A stretch of DNA of 64,000 nt from Streptomyces ardesiacus. GTDB lineage: Bacteria > Actinomycetota > Actinomycetes > Streptomycetales > Streptomycetaceae. Under the pieces are notes generated by a model. The model was not told the origin of the DNA. It ran no database searches and saw only the letters and a list, made by a program, of their open reading frames with translations. The stretch is taken from contig NZ_BEWC01000007.1 in NCBI RefSeq assembly GCF_003112575.1, positions 372,001-436,000 on the forward strand, given 5' to 3'. The position numbers and the translations under genes were made by a program. Below, one piece after another: positions 51,661-60,922 of this stretch; position 1 is the stretch's first letter; each line of letters starts with the position of its first letter.

Positions 51661-51976
51661 GTCTTCCCCGTTCCACTGTTCCGTTGTGCTCGGTCCGGGG
51701 AGGAGACCGCGCGGGCGGCCGCGGGGTTGCCGCGGTCCGTGAGGGTTGAGCACCTTTCGGCCCTCCTCCGCCGCGGTTGTCACGGACCACCCCTTGTGTC
51801 CCCGGTGGCGTATGGCGGAAGTACGCCATCGGTCCATCCCGTCCCGGACAACTCTCCCCAAACGTGGGCCCCTTGCGTAAGGCTGAGCGGTCGTCCGGGA
51901 TCGGATTCCGGACCACTTCGGCCGGGACCGATCGGTTCCGGTCGTTCCGTACGTTCCTTCACTCCAAGGGATGCCG
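51661..51976. other. Divergent promoter region of two secreted enzymes
   Basis: No gene was found in this 316-nt region. It must contain promoters for both the beta-lactamase-family gene and the subtilase gene. A near-perfect 20-bp palindrome lies at 51922-51941. Confidence 0.6.
51922..51941. promoter_or_regulatory. 20-bp near-perfect palindrome upstream of the subtilase gene
   Basis: CCGGGACCGATCGGTTCCGG is symmetrical except for one pair of positions. It lies 36 nt before the subtilase start, where a repressor would act. No regulator gene adjoins. Confidence 0.45.
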
Positions 51977-54900
51977 ATGACCCACACCCCCCAGCGGGAA
52001 CCGATACCGGGCGTCAGACGCGCGGCGCGGATCGTCCTGGCCACGGGCCTCGTCGCCGCGCTCGCCGCGGTCGGGCCCGTCCCCGCGGCCCTGGCCGCCG
52101 ACGGACCGGCGTCGACCACGCCGCCCGCGGACGCCTCCGTCAAGTCCGCCCACGACAAGCTCGGTTCCCACGACGCGGACCTGCTCGCCGCCGCGAAGGC
52201 CGGCGGCGAGAAGAACGTCACGATGATGGTCGCCACCGCGCCGGGCGCGACCGCACAGGTGGCGAAGGAGCTGAACGCGATCGCCGGCGGCACCGTCGGC
52301 CGCACCTACGACGAGCTGGGCTACGTCCGCGCCACCGTCCCGACCGCCAAGGCGGACTCGGCCATCGCCGCCGCCGCGAAGCTCTCCTCCGTGCACGGCA
52401 TCGACCTGCGCGACGAGATCGAGCTGGACGACCCGACGCCGAGCGCGGACATGGCCGAGGGCGCCGCGCACAAGGGCCGCTCCTACCCGGCGCCGGACCG
52501 CCGGACGCCCGCCGAGAACCCGTACAACCCGTCCTTCGAGACGGGCGCCGTCGACTTCGTGAAGAAGAACCCGAAGTCGGACGGGCGCGGCGTCACCATC
52601 GGCATCCTCGACTCCGGCGTCGACCTGGCCCATCCCGCGCTGCAGAAGACCACCACCGGCGAGCGCAAGATCGTCGACTGGGTCACCGCCACCGACCCCG
52701 TCGTCGACGGCGACCGCACCTGGCGCCCGATGACCACCTCGGTCTCCGGCCCCGCCTTCACCTACGGCGGACAGACCTGGACGGCGCCCGCGGGCTCGTA
52801 CCGGATGAGCACCTTCCTGGAGTCGTACACCACCGGCGGTGACGCCGCGGGGGACGCCAACCGGGACGGCGACACCACCGACTCCTGGGGCGTCCTGTAC
52901 GACGCCGAGGCCGGCACGGTCCGCGTCGACCTGAACAACAACCACGACTTCTCCGACGACACCCCGATGAAGCCGTACAAGGACGGCTTCCAGGTCGGGT
53001 ACTTCGGCACCGACGACCCGAAGACGGACGTGGCCGAGCGCCAGCCGTTCGTGGTCGAGATCCGCAAGGACGTCGTCTACAACTCCGCGGGCGCCAAGGC
53101 CGACTTCGTCAACATCGGCGTCATCGAGTCCGAGCACGGCACCCACGTGGCCGGACTCGCCGCCGCCCACGGGCTGTTCGGCGGCCGCATGGACGGTGCC
53201 GCGCCCGGCGCGAAGATCGTGTCGTCCCGCGCCTGCACCTGGAGCGGCGGCTGCACCAACGTCGCGCTCACCGAGGGCATGATCGACCTCGTCGTCAACC
53301 GGGGCGTCGACATCGTCAACATGTCGATCGGCGGCCTGCCCGCCCTCAACGACGGCAACAACGCCCGCGCCGAGCTGTACACGCGGCTCATCGACACCTA
53401 CGGCGTCCAGCTCGTCATCTCCGCGGGCAACTCCGGCCCCGGCGCCAACACCATCGGCGACCCCGGCCTGGCCGACAAGGTGATCTCGGTCGGCGCGTCC
53501 ATCTCCCGCGAGACCTGGGCCGCCAACTACGGCTCCGAGGTGAAGACCAAGTACCAGATGATGCCGTTCTCCTCGCGCGGCCCGCGTGAGGACGGCGGCT
53601 TCACGCCGACGCTGACCGCGCCCGGTGCGGCGGTCAACTCCATCCAGACCTGGATGCCCGGCGCCCCGGTCCCCGAGGCCGGCTACGACCTGCCCGCCGG
53701 CTACGGCATGCTCCAGGGCACCTCGATGGCGTCCCCGCAGGCCGCCGGCGCCTCCGCGCTGCTGCTGTCGGCGGCCAAGCAGGCCCGCATCGACCTGACC
53801 CCGGCGAAGCTGCGCACGGCGCTGACCTCCACCGCCGACCACATCAAGGGCGCGCAGGCCTACGAGGAGGGCGCGGGCCTGATCAACATCCCCGACGCCT
53901 GGAGGTCCGTCCGGCGCGGCGCCACCGCCCACGAGTACACGGTCGAGGCACCGGTCGACACCGCGATCGACCAGTTCCTGAAGACCCCGGGCCACGGCAC
54001 CGGCCTCTACGACCGCGAGGGCGGCCTGAAGGCCGGGCAGAAGAAGACGTACGAGATCACGCTCACCCGCACCTCCGGCGCCGACAAGGCGATCCGCCAC
54101 GAGCTGCACTTCGAGAACAACGCGGGGAACACCTTCCGCGTCGTCGGCAGTGACGAGGTGAAGCTGCCGCTGAACGAGCCGGTGACCGTCAGGGTCGAGG
54201 CACGGCCCGGCTCCGCCGGTCTCAAGAGCGCGATCCTGGAGGTCGACGACCCGCGCACCGAGGGCGTCGACCAGCAGGTCCTGACCACGGTCGTCGTCTC
54301 CGCCCCGCTGACGTACGACTTCTCGGCGAAGGGCTCGGTGCAGCGCAACAGCACCGCGTCCTACTTCGTGACCGTCCCCGAGGGCGCCAAGTCGCTGGAG
54401 GTGGCGATCGGCGGGCTCAAGGGCAGGAGCCAGACCCGCTTCATCTCCATCCACCCGTACGGCGTCCCGGCCGACAACACCTCCACGCCGTACTGCTACA
54501 ACAACTACCTCGACGGCAACGGCTGCCGCCCCGACGTGCGCGCGTACGCCGACCCGCAGCCCGGCGTCTGGGAGGTCGAGGTCGAGGCCCGGCGCACCTC
54601 GCCGCTGCTCGACAACCCCTACAAGCTGGACGTCACCGTGCTCGGCGCGGCCTTCGACCCGCAGGTCGTCACCGTGCCCGAGGCCAAGGCGGGCACCCCT
54701 GCGGACGCCTCCTGGACGGTGACCAACAAGTACGCCGCCCTGGAGGGCAAGCTGGTCGGCGGCCCGCTCGGCTCCTCCGAGACGTCCCGGCCGACGATCA
54801 AGCAGGGGCAGACGGCCACCTCCACGGTCGAGGTGCCCGAGGGCGCCGAGTCGCTGGACGTCGCGATCGGGGGCGTCTCCGACGCCGCCGCCGACCTGGA

Positions 54901-55273
54901 CCTGACGGTCTACGGCGAGAACGGCGCCGTCGTCGCCCAGTCCGCTGACGGCGACTCGGAGGAGTCGGTCTCCGTCGCGAAGCCGGCCGCCGGTACGTAC
55001 ACCGTCGTGGTCGCGGGCTACTCGGTGCCGTCGGGCAGCACGGAGTACGACTACCGGGACGTGTACTTCTCCGCCGGTCTCGGCTCGGTCACCGTGGACG
55101 GCTCGGCGGCGGTGAAGCTCGGCACGGGCGGCTCCGCGACGGTCACGGGCAGCGTCACCGCCCTGGCCGCCGCCCCCGAGGGCCGCGAGTTCTTCGGCCG
55201 GGTCCAGCTCGTCAACGCCCACGGCACGGTCGCGGGCCTCGGCAGCGTGCGGATCGGGAAGGTCGTGCCGTAG
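51977..55273 (+). CDS. Secreted subtilisin-like serine protease (S8 family), multidomain
   Basis: A 1098-aa exported protease. ATG 51977 is favoured over ATG 51971 because AAGGG then has normal spacing. Residues 1-37 make a signal peptide (ARIVLATGLVAALAAVGPVP). A propeptide is followed by the catalytic domain: D212 (GILDSGVD), H390 (HGTHVAGLAA), oxyanion N485 (SAGNSGPG) and S583 (GTSMASPQAAG). The spacing between Asp and His (178 residues) is unusually long, with an inserted acidic region (about 240-370). After 620 come beta-rich domains, two of them starting with GAKSLEVAIGG and GAESLDVAIGG, probably duplicated binding modules. Confidence 0.93.
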   Translation: MTHTPQREPIPGVRRAARIVLATGLVAALAAVGPVPAALAADGPASTTPPADASVKSAHDKLGSHDADLLAAAKAGGEKNVTMMVATAPGATAQVAKELNAIAGGTVGRTYDELGYVRATVPTAKADSAIAAAAKLSSVHGIDLRDEIELDDPTPSADMAEGAAHKGRSYPAPDRRTPAENPYNPSFETGAVDFVKKNPKSDGRGVTIGILDSGVDLAHPALQKTTTGERKIVDWVTATDPVVDGDRTWRPMTTSVSGPAFTYGGQTWTAPAGSYRMSTFLESYTTGGDAAGDANRDGDTTDSWGVLYDAEAGTVRVDLNNNHDFSDDTPMKPYKDGFQVGYFGTDDPKTDVAERQPFVVEIRKDVVYNSAGAKADFVNIGVIESEHGTHVAGLAAAHGLFGGRMDGAAPGAKIVSSRACTWSGGCTNVALTEGMIDLVVNRGVDIVNMSIGGLPALNDGNNARAELYTRLIDTYGVQLVISAGNSGPGANTIGDPGLADKVISVGASISRETWAANYGSEVKTKYQMMPFSSRGPREDGGFTPTLTAPGAAVNSIQTWMPGAPVPEAGYDLPAGYGMLQGTSMASPQAAGASALLLSAAKQARIDLTPAKLRTALTSTADHIKGAQAYEEGAGLINIPDAWRSVRRGATAHEYTVEAPVDTAIDQFLKTPGHGTGLYDREGGLKAGQKKTYEITLTRTSGADKAIRHELHFENNAGNTFRVVGSDEVKLPLNEPVTVRVEARPGSAGLKSAILEVDDPRTEGVDQQVLTTVVVSAPLTYDFSAKGSVQRNSTASYFVTVPEGAKSLEVAIGGLKGRSQTRFISIHPYGVPADNTSTPYCYNNYLDGNGCRPDVRAYADPQPGVWEVEVEARRTSPLLDNPYKLDVTVLGAAFDPQVVTVPEAKAGTPADASWTVTNKYAALEGKLVGGPLGSSETSRPTIKQGQTATSTVEVPEGAESLDVAIGGVSDAAADLDLTVYGENGAVVAQSADGDSEESVSVAKPAAGTYTVVVAGYSVPSGSTEYDYRDVYFSAGLGSVTVDGSAAVKLGTGGSATVTGSVTALAAAPEGREFFGRVQLVNAHGTVAGLGSVRIGKVVP

Positions 55274-55289
55274 TCCGGTGCGGTACCGG

Positions 55290-55324
55290 GAGGGGCGGGC
55301 GCGCGGTTCGGGCGTCCGCCCCTC
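55290..55324 (+). terminator. Hairpin after the subtilase gene
   Basis: GAGGGGCGG (55290-55298) and CCGCCCCTC (55316-55324) form a 9-bp stem with a GC-rich loop, 16 nt past the stop. Confidence 0.7.
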
Positions 55325-55330
55325 TCCCTT

Positions 55331-55412
55331 TGCGCGCGGCGTCCGGCCCCGGCCTCGCCCTCTGCACGCGGCGTCCGGCCCCGGCCTCGCCCTCTGCGCG
55401 CGGCGTCCGGCC
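55331..55412. repeat. 32-nt direct repeat, 2.5 copies
   Basis: Units at 55331-55362 and 55363-55394 differ at one base (TGCGCGCGG versus TGCACGCGG). A third unit starts at 55395 and loses similarity after about 18 nt. The unit core is GTCCGGCCCCGGCCTCGCCC. Confidence 0.85.
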
Positions 55413-55712
55413 TCCCGGCCCGGCCTCCTTCGGCGCACGAGGCGTACATCACATCGTCGTGTGGGGTGGGCGGAGGTGGGCAGGGGCGGAACAGCACAGC
55501 TTGCGGCGCGGGGGCGGAGCGACGGAATTTCTGCAGCTCAGCCGGGGTTCGTGCGCAAGGACCGCACCTCGTGTCCGAGCCGCCGCGTCCCAGTGTGCGG
55601 GCACACCGCTCAATGGACTGGACAGGCGGGCCGGGCTTCGCCCCATGATGGAAAAGTCTCGGCCGAGCAAAGCGCGCGTGAAGACACGCGCACAAACGGA
55701 GAAGGAGCCACC

Positions 55713-56729
55713 GTGAGGGTCGGAATCGTCGGAGCCACCGGTCAGGTCGGCACGGTCATGCGCAGGATCCTCACGGAACGGAACTTCCCCGTCACCGAGC
55801 TGCGCCTGTTCGCCTCGGCGCGCAGCGCGGGCAAGGAGCTGGACGGCGTCACGGTGGAGGACGCGGCCGCCGCGGACTACTCCGGGCTCGACATCGTGCT
55901 GTTCTCGGCGGGCGGCGCCACCTCCAAGGCGCTGGCCGAGAAGGTCGCCTCGCAGGGCCCCGTCGTGATCGACAACTCCTCCGCCTGGCGCCGCGACCCC
56001 GAGGTCCCGCTGGTGGTCTCCGAGGTGAACCCGCACGCGATCGCCGACCGCCCCAAGGGCATCATCGCCAACCCGAACTGCACCACGATGGCCGCGATGC
56101 CCGTCCTGCGTCCGCTGCACGCGGAGGCGGGCCTGGAAGCCCTGGTCGTCGCCACCTACCAGGCGGTGTCCGGCTCGGGGCTGGCCGGCGTGGACGAGCT
56201 GTTCGAGCAGGTCCAGAAGGTCGGCGCGGACGCCCCCAAGCTGACCCACGACGGTTCGGCCGCCGAGTTCCCGAAGCCGGAGAAGTACGTGGCGCCGATC
56301 GCGTACAACGTGCTCCCCCTGGCCGGCTCGATCGTCGACGACGGACTGCACGAGACGGACGAGGAGCAGAAGCTCCGCCACGAGTCCCGCAAGATCCTGG
56401 AGATCCCGGAGCTGAAGGTCTCCGGCACCTGCGTGCGCGTGCCGGTCTTCAGCGGCCACTCCCTGCAGATCAACGCCCGGTTCGCCCGTCCGCTCGGCGT
56501 GGAGCGTGCCAAGGAGCTGCTGGCCGGCGCCCCCGGCGTCGCGCTCACCGAGGTGCCGACCCCGCTGCAGGCGGCCGGCCAGGACCCGTCGTACGTGGGC
56601 CGCATCCGCCGGGACGAGACCGTGGACAACGGCCTCGCCCTGTTCGTCTCCAACGACAACCTGCGCAAGGGCGCGGCGCTGAACGCGGTGCAGATCGCGG
56701 AGCTGGTGGCGGCGGAGCTGAAGGGCTAG
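55713..56729 (+). CDS. asd: Aspartate-semialdehyde dehydrogenase
   Basis: A 338-aa NADPH-dependent enzyme making aspartate semialdehyde for lysine, diaminopimelate, threonine and methionine. GTG 55713 with GAAGGAG upstream gives VRVGIVGATGQVGTVMRRIL, the NADP loop. The catalytic Cys is C123 in NPNCTTM. Acceptor-binding residues lie in RVPVFSGHSLQINA. The gene is preceded by a 439-nt region and no aspartokinase gene is next to it. It ends overlapping the stop of the convergent DUF1203 gene. Confidence 0.97.
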   Translation: MRVGIVGATGQVGTVMRRILTERNFPVTELRLFASARSAGKELDGVTVEDAAAADYSGLDIVLFSAGGATSKALAEKVASQGPVVIDNSSAWRRDPEVPLVVSEVNPHAIADRPKGIIANPNCTTMAAMPVLRPLHAEAGLEALVVATYQAVSGSGLAGVDELFEQVQKVGADAPKLTHDGSAAEFPKPEKYVAPIAYNVLPLAGSIVDDGLHETDEEQKLRHESRKILEIPELKVSGTCVRVPVFSGHSLQINARFARPLGVERAKELLAGAPGVALTEVPTPLQAAGQDPSYVGRIRRDETVDNGLALFVSNDNLRKGAALNAVQIAELVAAELKG

Positions 56730-57208
56730 AGCCGGGGCCTGGCCACCTCGTAGAGGAAGCAGCCGTACTCGACGGCCCGGACGTGGACGAACTCCACGTC
56801 CGGGTCGTCGAACGCTTCCCGCAGGGCGTACGCGAAGGCGCCGGGGTCCCCGATCAGCCGCCCGCCCAGGATGCGTCCGCCGGCGGAGTAGCGGCGCAGG
56901 GTGCGGTGCGAGTTGGTGAAGGGGAGCGCGTCCGTCTCCGGTCCCGTGCACGCGTCGGCGTGGATGAAGACGGGGCCCTGCTCGTCGTAGGCGCCCGGGT
57001 CGGCGCCCGTCTCCGCCGCCCAGCGGCGCAGCGGGGCGTAGGAGACGAGCGCGACGCGCTCACCCGCGCGGCTGTGGCGCAGACAGCAGCGCAGGGGTGC
57101 GCCGCCCTCGTCGTCGGTCGTCGGTGCGGGGGTGCGGCCCGCGTCGTCGGCGGCGCGCAGTTCCTCGAGGGTGGCCGGGGGGATGGCGTGTGCGGTGTAG
57201 CCGTTCAT
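56726..57208 (-). CDS. DUF1203 domain protein
   Basis: A 160-aa cytosolic protein. ATG 57208 (MNGYTAHAIPPATLEELRAA) was chosen because the upstream frame lacks family sequence. It has the DUF1203 layout: PLRCCLRHSRAGERVALVSY near 41-60, then GPVFIHADACTG near 79-90, and a C-terminal VEYGCFLYEVARPRL. The pair of cysteines at 44-45 and the His/Asp residues suggest metal or redox function, though none is established. Its stop TAG overlaps the asd stop on the other strand (CTAG at 56726-56729). Confidence 0.85.
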   Translation of the reverse strand: MNGYTAHAIPPATLEELRAADDAGRTPAPTTDDEGGAPLRCCLRHSRAGERVALVSYAPLRRWAAETGADPGAYDEQGPVFIHADACTGPETDALPFTNSHRTLRRYSAGGRILGGRLIGDPGAFAYALREAFDDPDVEFVHVRAVEYGCFLYEVARPRL

Positions 57209-57321
57209 GGGCCCCAGGCTCGCGCGCGGACGCGCCGCGCACCGGCGGGAAACGGACATCGCGTTGGGCACAGGTCACGTGGAAGGATGGCGCAACCCAC
57301 ACATAACGAGGAGATGACCGC

Positions 57322-59895
57322 GTGCCTGGCACAAACCTGACTCGCGAAGAGGCGCGGCAGCGGGCGACGCTGCTGACCGTTGACTCGTACGAGATCGATC
57401 TCGACCTCACCGGCGCGCAGGAGGGCGGCACCTACCGGTCCGTGACCACGGTGCGCTTCGACGTCGCCGAGGGCGGCGGCGAGTCCTTCATCGACCTGGT
57501 CGCGCCGACGGTCCACGAGGTGACGCTGAACGGCGACGCCCTCGATGCCGCCGAGGTGTTCCAGGACTCCCGCATCGCCCTCGCGGGGCTGCTGCCGGGG
57601 CGCAACATCCTGCGCGTCGTCGCCGACTGCGCCTACACCAACACCGGTGAGGGTCTGCACCGGTTCGTCGACCCGGTGGACGACCAGGCCTACCTCTACA
57701 CCCAGTTCGAGGTGCCGGACGCGCGGCGGGTCTTCGCCAGCTTCGAGCAGCCGGACCTCAAGGCGACGTTCCAGTTCACCGTGAAGGCCCCCGAGGGCTG
57801 GACGGTCGTCTCCAACTCGCCGACGCCCGAGCCGAAGGACAACGTCTGGGAGTTCGAGCCGACCCCGCGCATCTCGTCGTACATCACGGCGCTGATCGTC
57901 GGCCCGTACCACTCGGTGCACAGCGTGTACGAGAAGGACGGCCAGTCCGTCCCGCTCGGTATCTACTGCCGTCCCTCGCTGGCCGAGCACCTCGACGCGG
58001 ACGCCATCTTCGAGGTGACCCGGCAGGGCTTCGACTGGTTCCAGGAGAAGTTCGACTACCGGTACCCGTTCAAGAAGTACGACCAGCTCTTCGTGCCGGA
58101 GTTCAACGCGGGCGCGATGGAGAACGCGGGCGCGGTGACCATCCGCGACCAGTACGTGTTCCGTTCCAAGGTGACGGACGCCGCGTACGAGGTGCGGGCC
58201 GCCACGATCCTGCACGAGCTGGCGCACATGTGGTTCGGCGACCTGGTCACCATGGAGTGGTGGAACGACCTGTGGCTGAACGAGTCGTTCGCCACCTACG
58301 CCGAGGCCGCCTGCCAGGCCGCCGCGCCGGGGTCGAAGTGGCCGCACTCGTGGACGACGTTCGCCAACCAGATGAAGACCTGGGCGTACCGGCAGGACCA
58401 GCTGCCGTCCACGCATCCGATCATGGCGGACATCAGCGACCTGGACGACGTGCTCGTCAACTTCGACGGCATCACGTACGCCAAGGGCGCGAGCGTGCTC
58501 AAGCAGCTCGTCGCGTACGTCGGGGAGGACGCGTTCTTCCGGGGCGTGCAGGCCTACTTCAAGCGGCACGCGTTCGGCAACACCCGTCTGTCGGACCTGC
58601 TGGGCGCGCTGGAGGAGACCTCCGGGCGCGACCTGAGGACCTGGTCGAAGGCGTGGCTGGAAACGGCCGGCATCAACGTGCTGCGCCCGGAGATCGAAAC
58701 GGACGCGAACGGCGTCATCACCTCCTTCGCCATTCGCCAGGAGGCCCCGGCGCTCCCGGCCGGCGCCAAGGGTGAGCCCACCCTGCGCCCGCACCGCGTC
58801 GCGATCGGCGCCTACGACCTCGACGGCGACGGCAAGCTGGTGCGCGGGGACCGGGTCGAACTGGACGTGGACGGCGAGCTGACGTCCGTGCCGCAGCTGG
58901 TGGGCAAGCCCCGCCCGGCGGTGCTCCTGCTCAACGACGACGACCTCTCGTACGCGAAGGTCCGCCTGGACGAGCAGTCGCTGGCCGTGGTCACCGAGCA
59001 CCTGGGCGACTTCACCGAGTCGCTGCCGCGTGCCCTGTGCTGGGCGTCGGCGTGGGACATGACCCGGGACGCGGAACTGGCCACCCGGGACTACCTGTCC
59101 CTCGTCCTGTCGGGCATCGGCAAGGAGTCCGACATCGGTGTCGTGCAGTCGCTGCACCGCCAGGTGAAGCTGGCCATCGACCAGTACGCCGCCCCGAGCG
59201 CCCGCGAGGCGCTGCTGACCCGCTGGACCGAGGCCACACTGGCCCACCTGCGGGCCGCCGAGGCGGGCAGCGACCACCAGCTTGCGTGGGCGCGGGCGTT
59301 CGCGGCGACGGCCAGGACGCCGGAGCAGCTCGACCTGCTGGACGCGCTGCTGGACGGCACGCAGACGATCGAGGGCCTGGCCGTCGACACGGAGCTGCGC
59401 TGGGCGTTCGTGCAGCGGCTCGCGGCCGTGGGCCGGTTCGGCGGGTCGGAGATCGCGGCCGAGTACGAGCGGGACAAGACCGCGGCCGGCGAGCGCCACG
59501 CGGCCACCGCGCGGGCGGCCCGCCCGACCGAGGCGGCCAAGGCGGAGGCCTGGGAGTCGGTCGTGGAGTCCGACAAGCTGCCGAACGCCGTCCAGGAGGC
59601 GGTCATCGCGGGCTTCGTCCAGACCGACCAGCGGGAACTGCTGGCGCCGTACACGGAGCGGTACTTCGAGGCGCTGAAGGACGTCTGGGAGTCCCGTTCG
59701 CACGAGATGGCCCAGCAGATCGCGGTCGGCCTGTACCCGGCGGTGCAGGTCTCCCGGGAGACCCTGGACCGCACGGACGCCTGGCTGTCCTCCGCCGCTC
59801 CGAACGCGGCCCTGCGCCGCCTGGTGTCCGAGTCCCGCTCGGGCATCGAGCGCGCGCTGAGGGCCCAGGCCGCGGACGCGGCGGCGGCCGAGTAG
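57322..59895 (+). CDS. pepN: Aminopeptidase N, M1 metallopeptidase (paralogue 2)
   Basis: An 857-aa zinc aminopeptidase starting at GTG 57322 behind GAGGAG (VPGTNLTREEARQRATLLTV). GAMENAGAVTIRDQY is near 260-275. Zinc and catalytic residues are H298, E299, H302 and E321 in HELAHMWFGDLVTMEWWNDL. It is similar along its length to the paralogue at 46649 and even shares the first 25 residues in pattern. Presence of two suggests different substrate range or regulation. A hairpin terminator follows 16 nt after the stop. Confidence 0.96.
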   Translation: MPGTNLTREEARQRATLLTVDSYEIDLDLTGAQEGGTYRSVTTVRFDVAEGGGESFIDLVAPTVHEVTLNGDALDAAEVFQDSRIALAGLLPGRNILRVVADCAYTNTGEGLHRFVDPVDDQAYLYTQFEVPDARRVFASFEQPDLKATFQFTVKAPEGWTVVSNSPTPEPKDNVWEFEPTPRISSYITALIVGPYHSVHSVYEKDGQSVPLGIYCRPSLAEHLDADAIFEVTRQGFDWFQEKFDYRYPFKKYDQLFVPEFNAGAMENAGAVTIRDQYVFRSKVTDAAYEVRAATILHELAHMWFGDLVTMEWWNDLWLNESFATYAEAACQAAAPGSKWPHSWTTFANQMKTWAYRQDQLPSTHPIMADISDLDDVLVNFDGITYAKGASVLKQLVAYVGEDAFFRGVQAYFKRHAFGNTRLSDLLGALEETSGRDLRTWSKAWLETAGINVLRPEIETDANGVITSFAIRQEAPALPAGAKGEPTLRPHRVAIGAYDLDGDGKLVRGDRVELDVDGELTSVPQLVGKPRPAVLLLNDDDLSYAKVRLDEQSLAVVTEHLGDFTESLPRALCWASAWDMTRDAELATRDYLSLVLSGIGKESDIGVVQSLHRQVKLAIDQYAAPSAREALLTRWTEATLAHLRAAEAGSDHQLAWARAFAATARTPEQLDLLDALLDGTQTIEGLAVDTELRWAFVQRLAAVGRFGGSEIAAEYERDKTAAGERHAATARAARPTEAAKAEAWESVVESDKLPNAVQEAVIAGFVQTDQRELLAPYTERYFEALKDVWESRSHEMAQQIAVGLYPAVQVSRETLDRTDAWLSSAAPNAALRRLVSESRSGIERALRAQAADAAAAE

Positions 59896-59911
59896 GCCGC
59901 GGTACGCAGGA

Positions 59912-59948
59912 AGGGGCGTCCGGCGCGTGTGCAGCGCCGGGCGCCCCT
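59912..59948. terminator. Terminator between pepN paralogue 2 and the LysR gene
   Basis: AGGGGCGTCCGGCGC (59912-59926) pairs with GCGCCGGGCGCCCCT (59934-59948), 15 bp with one G-T, between convergent stops at 59895 and 60008. Confidence 0.8.
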
Positions 59949-60007
59949 CGCACGGGGTACGGAGCCGCGTCTCCGGCACCGTGCCGGGGCAGTCCCCCGG
60001 AGCGTCC

Positions 60008-60913
60008 TCAGGCGCCCCGTTCGTCCGCCGCCGTGCGCAGGGCCTCCAGGACGGTGGCGACCGCCGCGGCCTGCTCCGCTCCCCTTCGTACGGCCGCGAC
60101 GACGTGGCGGACGGGGCGGTCGGCGTGGAGTTCGCGCATGATGACGCCGTCGCGGGGGACGGCGGCCATGCGCGGTACCAGGGCGACGCCCATGCCCGCC
60201 TCGACCATGGCGAGGATGGCCGGCCAGCCGGCCGCCGCGTGGCCCTGGTGCGGACGGAACCCGGCGGCCTCACAGGCCCCGCGCGTGATGTCGGACCAGG
60301 GCCCGCTGCCGCCGAAGATCCACGGCTCGGCGGCGAGGTCGGCCAGCCGCAGCCCCTCCGCGCGGGCCAGCGGATGGCCGCCGGGGAGGGCGACGTCCAG
60401 CGGGTCGGCGAGCAGCGGCACGCGGGTGAAGCGCGGGTCGACGGCGCTCGGCGCCTGCGCGGCCAGCGACAGCGCGAGGTCGACCTCCCCGGCGGCCAGC
60501 AGCTCGTACGCCTCCTGCGCCTCGGCCTCCCGCACCCGCACCTCGATCCCGGGGCTGCCGGCGCGCAGGGCGGTGACGGCCGGGACGACGAGGGCGGGCA
60601 CGGCGGTGGCGAAGGCGCCCACCCGGACCTCGCCCGCCTCGCCCCGGACGTACGCCGAGAGCTCGGCGTCGGCGCGTTCGAGCTGTTCGAACACCGCTTC
60701 GGCGTGCCGCAGCACCAGCCGGGCCGCGTCGGTCAGCCGCACCCTTCTGCCGTGCGCCTGGAGCAGCTCCACCCCGAGCTGCCGGGAGAGGTTCGTCAAC
60801 TGCTGGGACACGGCGGACGGCGTCATGTGCAGCGCCTCGGCCGTCGCGGTCACCGTGCCCCGCTCCCGCAGCGTCCGCAGGATCTGCAGCTTGCGGAGGT
60901 CCCAGTCGGCCAT
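60008..60913 (-). CDS. LysR-family transcriptional regulator
   Basis: A 301-aa regulator. The helix-turn-helix starts at once, MADWDLRKLQILRTLRERGT followed by VTATAEALHMTPSAVSQQLT, then a linker helix. The substrate-binding domain from about 90 has VRVGAFATAVPALVVPAVTA and EAGMGVALVPRMA. It begins 9 nt after the EamA exporter stop on the same strand, so the two are one operon and it may control the exporter. LysR genes are more often divergent from their targets, so the co-directional arrangement is slightly unusual. Confidence 0.93.
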   Translation of the reverse strand: MADWDLRKLQILRTLRERGTVTATAEALHMTPSAVSQQLTNLSRQLGVELLQAHGRRVRLTDAARLVLRHAEAVFEQLERADAELSAYVRGEAGEVRVGAFATAVPALVVPAVTALRAGSPGIEVRVREAEAQEAYELLAAGEVDLALSLAAQAPSAVDPRFTRVPLLADPLDVALPGGHPLARAEGLRLADLAAEPWIFGGSGPWSDITRGACEAAGFRPHQGHAAAGWPAILAMVEAGMGVALVPRMAAVPRDGVIMRELHADRPVRHVVAAVRRGAEQAAAVATVLEALRTAADERGA

Positions 60914-60922
60914 GGCGGCAAC

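Larger units (their letters stand above)
55274..55712. other. Intergenic region between the subtilase gene and asd
   Basis: The 439-nt gap holds the subtilase terminator hairpin, a 32-nt tandem repeat and, nearer to asd, a promoter region. No gene is supported; the longer open frames run through all of it but lack family sequence. Confidence 0.6.
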
